From the NCBI GenBank assembly GCA_015847255.1, contig JADLZK010007336.1:558001-622000 (forward strand): a DNA stretch of 64,000 nt. Direction: 5' to 3'. Positions 57,805 through 64,000 of the stretch are shown in pieces. This DNA comes from Hyparrhenia diplandra. Its lineage: Eukaryota > Streptophyta > Magnoliopsida > Poales > Poaceae. Each line of letters starts with the position of its first letter. Within the stretch, counting starts at the first letter, position 1. A program made the translations under genes and the position numbers. The notes beneath the pieces are model-generated. The model did not search any database, was not told the origin of the DNA, and worked only from the letters and a program-made list of their open reading frames with translations.

Positions 57805-59101
57805 CTAATGGGGAACAAAGGCGGCCAACCGAGCAAGTTGCAACTCTAGCATCTTATTAAAGCTATGCTGGTTCTTCATGGCAGTGGAGAAGGTGTCTAG
57901 CCTGGTACTGATGGTGTCTAAGGTTTTGTCATTGGCTATGACCTTCTTATTGATCTGCTCAATAAGTCTAGACTGACCAGCAAGAATCTCTCTCAAAGGA
58001 GGCTGATTGAAGTTATTACCTTGGTAATTACCTTGATAGTTAGGCCTTTGTTGCTGATTCCACCCTTGAGGTTGTTGAGGACGAAAGTTGTTGTTGTTGT
58101 TGATGTAGCTCACATCCTCAACAATTTTTGGACAGTTCTTCCCTGAATGTCCAAAACTTCCGCATTCTTCACAAGTCATGAGAGAGTCATTGACATGCAT
58201 GACCTCCCTCTTCTCATGGTCTTGGTTCTCCAGCTTCTTCATCGGCAAATCAAGCTTTGCCGATAGCATGTCCACCTCCTTCGGTGATGGACTCCTCCTC
58301 TCTTACGAAAGTGGTAGTGCGCTCTTCATTCCAACTCTGGTTGGATGCCATCTTCGCAACAAGCGTAGTGGCATTGGCAAGAGTCAGAGCTAAGAATGTT
58401 CCTCTAGTTGCAGCGTCCATCGTCTCACGGGTGCTAGTGGTGAGCCCGTGATAGAATGTCTGCATCAATAGCCAGTCCTCCATCCCATGATGAGGACACT
58501 CTGAGATTAGATCATGAAAGCGCTCCCAAGCTTCCGGGAACGACTCATCGTGCTGTTGCTGAAAGCTTGATATCTTCCCATGCAAGGCATTGGTCTTGCC
58601 AGTAGGAAAGAACTTGGCGAGGAACTCAGTTGAACAGTGGTCCCAAGTGGTGTGCTTAGCTTTGTTGGCGTAGAACCACTACTTAGCCTTTCCAAGCAGC
58701 GAGAATGGGAACAGGCGAAGCAGAGTGGCATCACGTGTCACTCCCTTGATGGTGAAGGTGCTGCAGATCTCCAGAAAGTGCTCAAGATGGGCACTTGCAT
58801 CTTCATGTGCCTTCCCACAAAACTGACTTCCTTGCACCATAGTAATGAGTGTAGGTTTAAGCTCGAAGCCATTCTCTCCAATATCAACTGTTGGTCCAGT
58901 ACGGATGTTGTTGGTGGTCGGAGCAGAGAACTCGCGTAGACTCTTGTTAGCCATAGCTTCAAAGTCAGATGCTAAACTTCTCTTTGAATGTTGATCTTCG
59001 GGACTTTCTTCTTGTTGTGCTTTCTCGAGCTTTTCTCTTTGTCTTTTAATAACTTTTTCTGGATCACTAAGAAAATTCTCTGGCAAATAAGCACTTTGCA
59101 T
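57805..59101 (-). pseudogene. Gypsy gag with CCHC zinc knuckle
   Basis: Three minus-strand frames: 59101-58679 (SLREFSAPTTNNIRTGPTVD, then LEHFLEICSTFTIKGVT and LFPFSLLGKAK), 58585-58250 (ESFPEAWERFHDLISECPHH) and 58275-57805 (CEECGSFGHSGKNC, a CX2CX4HX4C knuckle, then a Gln/Asn-rich stretch). The conserved order identifies retrotransposon capsid/nucleocapsid. A stop directly after GKAK (58676-58678) and a frame change break it. Confidence 0.85.
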
Positions 59102-59307
59102 ACATTAACCTGAAATAAAATGATCAAAAATAACAAAACAAAAGGGTGAAGCTGTTGTGAGTAGAGGATTATTGGTTAACTAATTCCATGCGTATGAGCT
59201 ATACTAGTGCTATCTAAGATACCTAAGTTTAGAAACCTATGCTATCTAGTTGAAACCTTCGCTATCTATTTGAAACCTTTCCCCAAAGCAACGGCGCCGT
59301 AAATGCT

Positions 59308-61013
59308 TGTTGACACTGCTTAATGACATCACTAGTATAATCTAAAAGCAACAGGGCGCCAATCAAATGCTTAGTGACAACATTACACTAGCAACGATCC
59401 CCAAGCAGTGCTGGTATTATAACAATTACTAAGCCACTTTACACTAGTCCAAGGTAACCTATACTTCTAGTAAAGAAGGTTGCTCATTCCTACTTATGCA
59501 ACTAGAAAGTATAACATGTCATAAAATGATGGGACTAGGCAGGAAACAAGATAAAGAACTATAGAATAAAACTCTGCAAGCGGACGAGAATAATAAATAC
59601 CATTGTAGCAATTCAAAGAGTAAGAGTGTCGAATCCACAAGGAAGGCAAATGCAACTAAATATGCGTAACACTAATAATGTTCTTATATATGGAATATCT
59701 ATAACCAATAATAACTAATGCTCTCTACTCAACAACAGGGTTAATGTCACATAAAATAATAAAGATAATGATAAAGATATATATGATAAATGCTCAATAA
59801 GATAAATGATAAAGCAGAGATCAATCCATCATGAAATGATAAAGTTCAATTAGATTATTCTATTCTAAGGACTAACATGGGGTAATATAAGGAAAACTTA
59901 TTAGTAACTATCATCACATGCTATTGCTAAACTCTAATGTGCAAACATCTAGTTATCATAATTAGCAATTACTACTTCATAACATAACTTAAGGGTCATC
60001 AACTAGGAAGGATTCAATAATGAGATCTTCACCTTCTTAGCGACACACGACCTACCAAAATCTATATAGCGAGGAGGGACTACAAAGGACTCAATAAAGC
60101 ATCACCCCTACGATCTACCCCACGTCTCAATATATAGAGGATATTTGCGAGATATAACATATATAAGCACCACGCCTACATAAGTTATAACACCTATCTT
60201 GCACGTTACAAGATGAGGGCTATACAATCCTAAGCATGCAATCCATAATAAATATCTAACTCTACTAGACATATTAAAGCAAACAATAAACAATGCAAAT
60301 GATAATATAAAGAATATAAAGAACAATATCATAGATGAACAATGAGTAATTGAATATATATTGAGGATATAACAAAGTACCTATGAACACCTTGATAGAA
60401 TCTGAAGCTCAAGCCTTCCTAGACTTGGATCTCCTTCTATTCTACTACGTAGCTAAATCTCTCTAGAACTAGAACTAATCTAAAGAACTATGGTGGATGG
60501 CTCTGGACTTTGATCTTTGGAACTCTCTTCAACTGATTGTTGAGAATGAATTAGGGTTTCAGGGGGGGTCTGCCCTTTCTTTTATAGCCCCATAGGATGA
60601 ATCTCAGCCCTTGGATCAAACCGACTTCATTGGACGGCCAAGATCTACTCCATAGGTCGGTTGTAGGAAGGTTTCAGAAGCAGGACACGTGTCTCCACAG
60701 GGGGTGCCGCGCGGCCCCATAGGAGGTGCCGCCCAGCCCCACATGTCAGCATGTGGGCCCCGGCCTTCGCGAGCTGTCTTCTTTTGTCCTTAAGACCCTT
60801 GGAATTTATACTAATCACCTTGATTCAGTCCTTTTCTTCTGTTTCTTCGTTTCTTCACTGTTCTCTCGATATTCGGTGTTTTCGAGTTCTCTGCAAAACT
60901 TAGTAGATACAAAACTTGTGGAAATCATTAGTATAAACCTTATTTACTATAGTTCTAGTTCTAAATAATCTATTATTTCATGCTAGAAAGTTTGACGATA
61001 ACTACCGTCAACA
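59308..61013 (-). repeat. 5' LTR of the outer gypsy element
   Basis: 1,706 bp, full length, TGTTGACACTGC ... ACCGTCAACA on the plus strand, next to the tRNA-Asp-type PBS. On the minus strand it opens TGTTGACGGTAGTTA, the same 15 bases as the nested element's LTR. Confidence 0.88.
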
Positions 61014-62113
61014 AAGATCAAAGAGGAAACCAAAGTTTGGTGTGCGGTAGGGGCTAAAAGTTGTTTGAAGAACATCCCTACTCGAAATACGGATGAAGTC
61101 GTGTTCTTTACAAAAGAAAAAGGAACATCCCCTCTATGCAGGGATCATTTTAAGTGTTTTTAGTGCTTCTTCTCGACTCAAATTTTGCCAGTTATTTATT
61201 TATTTATTTTGTATGCATAACTACCTTGTAAAGTCCTTTTTTTTTAATATGCCCCTGCCATAATCAAGGCAACAATTTGAAAAAAAAAAACATATATAGC
61301 ACGGTAGGTAAGGGATTGGGACTTGGTGAAGCCTCCTTGCAAGTTGCTACAGACTACAGTCGCCATTTATATGAGTTTGTCTCTTGTGAGCCACCATCTC
61401 CCAACTACTATCTCCATCCATAACAGTATTCCTAATCATGTGGGCTGCTGAGACAACTTGATTTGTCAAGAAAAGTATGACCATACCTAATCTATCAAGA
61501 CAAATAAGGAAAGGTTTGGACCGTTCTTGGGAGCCGACAACCGCCAAATAAATTATTTTTTTAGGGGCCAGGAACCTCCAAAGAAATTATGTAAACCGCC
61601 AAGGTAGTCCAAGTAGCTACTTCCTTGGTTGTCCTTAACCTCCAAGAAAATTGTGATTATCAGGCTGCCATTGACCACCAAAATAATTATGATTTCTTTG
61701 GGGGCTGAACCTCAAGGAAATGCATACTATCAGCAAAAAAATTATCGCTTTAATAAATTACATGATTCTATCACTAATATCAACAGGCACATGATAAAAA
61801 AAACATATAGACGATGATTTTATTATGGGTCCCAACCATGATATTGATTTTACAAGTCCATTTATCAATCATCATGCATGATTCAATCAAGTCCTTTGCA
61901 TCCTAACACGCCACTAATAGTTTCCAGTGGTAGGAATATCAACTGTTGTATCAGTTCCAATCTCAGCAGTGCCATTCTCTACCTTCAGCTTGTGTGTCAA
62001 ATAAATGGGCTCCCCGAATGGCTATATAATGGTGCAAGACTCCAACAAGATGTCACAGAGCGCCAGGCATAACACAACAAGTTTGTTTGTTCATGCAATT
62101 CTAGCTGGTACAT
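61014..62113 (+). promoter_or_regulatory. Polyketide synthase upstream region
   Basis: TATA-like CTATATAAT at 62021-62029, about 90 bp before the ATG at 62114, is a plausible core promoter. The block at 61140-61400 is related to 44130-44700. Repeated ACCTCCAAGAAAAT/ACCTCCAAAGAAAT words occur at 61570-61690. No other gene seen. Confidence 0.45.
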
Positions 62114-62373
62114 ATGGATTCTTCCAAGGTAGGAGGGTTGTCTATTCATCCTAGTGGCAACCGGGCAGCTATACTAGGACTAGGTGCGGCCGTCCCAGAG
62201 CATGTGTGGCCACAAGAGTCCTTTCCCGATTACTACTTTGACATATCAAATAGTGATCACATGGTGGATCTGAAAGCTAAGTTCAAAAGAATTTGTAAGT
62301 TTCTCCAAACTCTTTTTAGCTAGAAAAATTAAACCATCCAGGCCATTTAATAATTTAATAACAATGCTATTTA

Positions 62374-62624
62374 CTTCATTCCAAATTATTGTAAGTCATT
62401 AAATATAGCTCTAAGTCATACTTGTTTAACTTTGATCAAGTTTATAAAAATGTAGGATTTACATCAAATTAATCCATTGTTATCTATACATATATCGTGG
62501 TCTATCTAATAAATATAGTTTGGTGTCTCATATATTTCACAAAGTTAGATAAGTTTGAGTTAAAAGAAAATGCTAAAACAGAGTTATAATTTGTTTTTCG
62601 CGATCGGGTATTTTATGGAGAAAG
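62374..62624. mobile_element. Degenerate Stowaway-like MITE in the PKS intron
   Basis: Flanked by TA at 62372-62373 and 62625-62626. Left CTTCATTCCAAATTATTGTA; right complement CTTTCTCCATAAAATAC. Interior AAGTTTATAAAAATGTAGG and GTTAGATAAGTTTGAGTTA is typical of grass mariner-like MITEs. The rest of the intron (62627-63453) holds nothing recognised. Confidence 0.5.
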
Positions 62625-63917
62625 TATTGATTAAGAAATAACCTATTGAAATTCCTAATCTTGTGACTAGGTAGGTGATTCATGCTCTTGTCATCTTCTC
62701 GGTCTCTAATGAACCCATCAATCGACATTAAACTCGATAATGGACCATCAACTTCGAGGCCCTAGCAAATTGCCCCATCATCATTTGCCCGCATATATCC
62801 TCTAATCCCGTTTGACTCCCTAATCGAGGAGCTACTAGAGGACAACCCTAGTCAAGAATAATACTGGATTTGCTAGTACGCACCAGGCAGTATCACCGAT
62901 CTAGGTTTAGCCATTAATCACGAGGATGCAACGGTGTGGACCGGCTATGTGATCAGCAGTTGAATTGAATGGAAGGAATATTTTACCACCACCAATTATG
63001 GTAGCTTAAGGATCCAATGCGATCTGATCAATATATGTGGTTCCAACTTCTAATGTTCATGGAAAAGGACGAGAAAACCATTTAAAGATAACCAATTATG
63101 CTTATGAGTTATGAGACAAAAAAAACAACTAGTTTCCAGGCTCAAAGGAACTGTCGAAGCTCTCGCTCTGAAGGGACCCAACATCGGGACATGTCGACGT
63201 ATAGGTTGCCTTAGGGCAGCTAACAACCCTAAGATATTATCCTTTGGTCATCAAATCAAGCAATGAACAACAACTTAGTGGTTAGGGCGAAGAGAATAGA
63301 TTAGTTTTCTTATGATTACATAAGAGATAGGAGGAGATTCATGGTTCAACTAGAGAGATATATATGGAAATGGGTGTGTTTCATAATTATAGCAAACTTC
63401 CAATAGCTAACGTGTAAATAATACAGTTATTATTATTGAAATTAAACCGCCAGGTGAGAAGACCATGATTGAAAAGCGACACATGTCCATGTCGAACGAG
63501 TTCCTGAGAAGCAATCCCTGCATCACCAGATACAAGTCTCCGTCGCTTAAGCTACGACAAGAGCTCACCGACGCTACCCTACCTCAGCTCGGCACGAAAG
63601 CAGCAGCACGGAAGGACATAGCCGACTGGGGCTGCCGCCGGCGGGCCTCCGACATCACCCACCTCGTCTTCTGTACATCATCGAGCGGCTGCATGCCCGG
63701 CGCCGACTTTGAGGTGATAAAGCTCCTCGGCATGCCACTCTCGACCAAAAGCGCTTCATGTTGTACCAGGTCGGCTGTCATGGTGGCGGCTTGGCACCGC
63801 GCCTAGCCAAGGACCTAGCCCGAGAACAACCACGGCGCGGGTGCTCGTCGTGGTGCTCAGAGGTGATCACGACCCCTGCGGGGGCCCTCGGAAACCCACC
63901 TGGGGAACCTCGTAGGG

Positions 63918-63938
63918 TTTAGGGTTTAGGGTTTAGGG
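63918..63938 (+). repeat. Interstitial telomere-type repeat (TTTAGGG)3 in the PKS exon
   Basis: Three exact TTTAGGG units preceded by TAGGG (63913-63917). They replace one or two codons of a conserved PKS stretch (between THLGNLVG and ALFGD). They bring in a stop (TAG) and a frameshift, so they disrupt the gene. Confidence 0.85.
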
Positions 63939-64000
63939 CCCTATTCGGCGACGCTGCGTGCGCAGCCATTATCGGAGCAGGTGTCAGCTGTGGTGACGAG

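Larger units (their letters stand above)
47003..61013 (-). mobile_element. Ty3-gypsy element with gag and two proteases, no RT/IN, interrupted
   Basis: Minus-strand element. 5' LTR 59308-61013 (TGTTGACGGTAGTTATCG ... GTGTCAACA), 3' LTR 47003-48267 truncated at its end. The PBS on the minus strand (59299-59288, CGGCGCCGTTGC) matches the tRNA-Asp-type PBS of Athila/Tat gypsy elements. In order: gag (59101-57805, zinc knuckle at 58173-58132), protease 1 (57804-57546 then 51804-51598 across the nested element), protease 2 (51432-50888), an acidic linker frame (to 50500), non-coding DNA, and a PPT-like GGTAAGCTTGGGAGAGC. Reverse transcriptase, RNase H and integrase are absent. About 8.3 kb without the nested element. 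The truncated left end explains why no TSD is visible. Confidence 0.85.
62114..64000 (+). pseudogene. Type III polyketide synthase (chalcone-synthase-like), damaged, cut by window end
   Basis: Exon 1 62114-62294 encodes AAILGLGAAVPEHVWPQESF and LKAKFKRI. It ends in phase 1 and joins exon 2 at 63454 (CEKTMIEKRHMSMSNEF), the conserved intron position of plant CHS-type genes. Exon 2 continues PCITRYKSPSLKLRQELTDA, then DITHLVFCTSSSGCMPGADF and LLGMPLSTK. The catalytic-Cys region (VGCH, Cys codon 63776-63778) follows in another frame. The enzyme class condenses CoA starters with malonyl-CoA in the cytosol (chalcone, stilbene or curcuminoid-type products). Damage: a frameshift near 63746-63751, at least three more single-base indels between 63818 and 63865, and a telomere-type repeat at 63918-63938. 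Frame fragments such as ALFGDAACAAIIGAGV show homology running to the window edge. Sequence error is possible for the small indels but not for the repeat. Confidence 0.72.

Overview
The window is nuclear DNA from a grass, probably panicoid. Five intron-containing plant genes sit in AT-rich intergenic DNA packed with cereal-type transposons: Ty1-copia and Ty3-gypsy LTR elements, a CACTA element with TTTGCCGAGTG subterminal repeats, Stowaway and Tourist MITEs, a Mutator-like element and LINE remnants. No bacterial or organellar features were seen.

Layout. 1-4,067: GC-rich DNA of unknown nature, a Stowaway MITE and a solo copia LTR (TSD CATCG) just upstream of the first gene. 4,068-7,563 (+): F-box/LRR gene of eight exons. 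9,039-12,006 (+): PP2C phosphatase with an eight-copy 13-residue repeat inside its catalytic domain. 12,712-23,721 (-): membrane/armadillo-type gene whose 8.6-kb intron holds a LINE ORF1 element and a gypsy relic, itself carrying a copia LTR. 24,190-26,230: a LINE remnant and a GC-rich patch. 26,671-30,343 (-): intact four-exon aldo-keto reductase of 358 residues, with a Pack-MULE-like element and a MITE in its introns. 31,117-61,013: transposon cluster made of three solo LTRs with perfect 5-bp TSDs, a 1.6-kb palindromic CACTA element, a 5.8-kb copia element with decayed pol, and a gypsy element holding gag and two protease domains but no reverse transcriptase. A second, non-coding LTR element is nested inside that gypsy element. 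62,114-64,000 (+): type III polyketide synthase (chalcone-synthase-like) gene, damaged by indels and a telomere-type repeat and cut by the window end.

Most notable structure. The leader of the copia element at 36,941-42,732 carries seven hairpins (40,279-41,261) with different stem sequences but a shared loop core CGTTGG or a close variant. Beside them is a second family of mini-hairpins with CATG/TATG loops. Stems still pair although the element's pol is full of stops, which suggests an RNA-structure function such as packaging. I do not recognise it from described elements.

Caveat. The F-box, PP2C and polyketide synthase genes each need single-base corrections to read through, while the aldo-keto reductase and armadillo genes need none. 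Sequence error and real decay cannot be separated from the sequence alone. The five genes show no operon-like or pathway relationship; they look like an ordinary run of unrelated grass genes split by repeat insertions.
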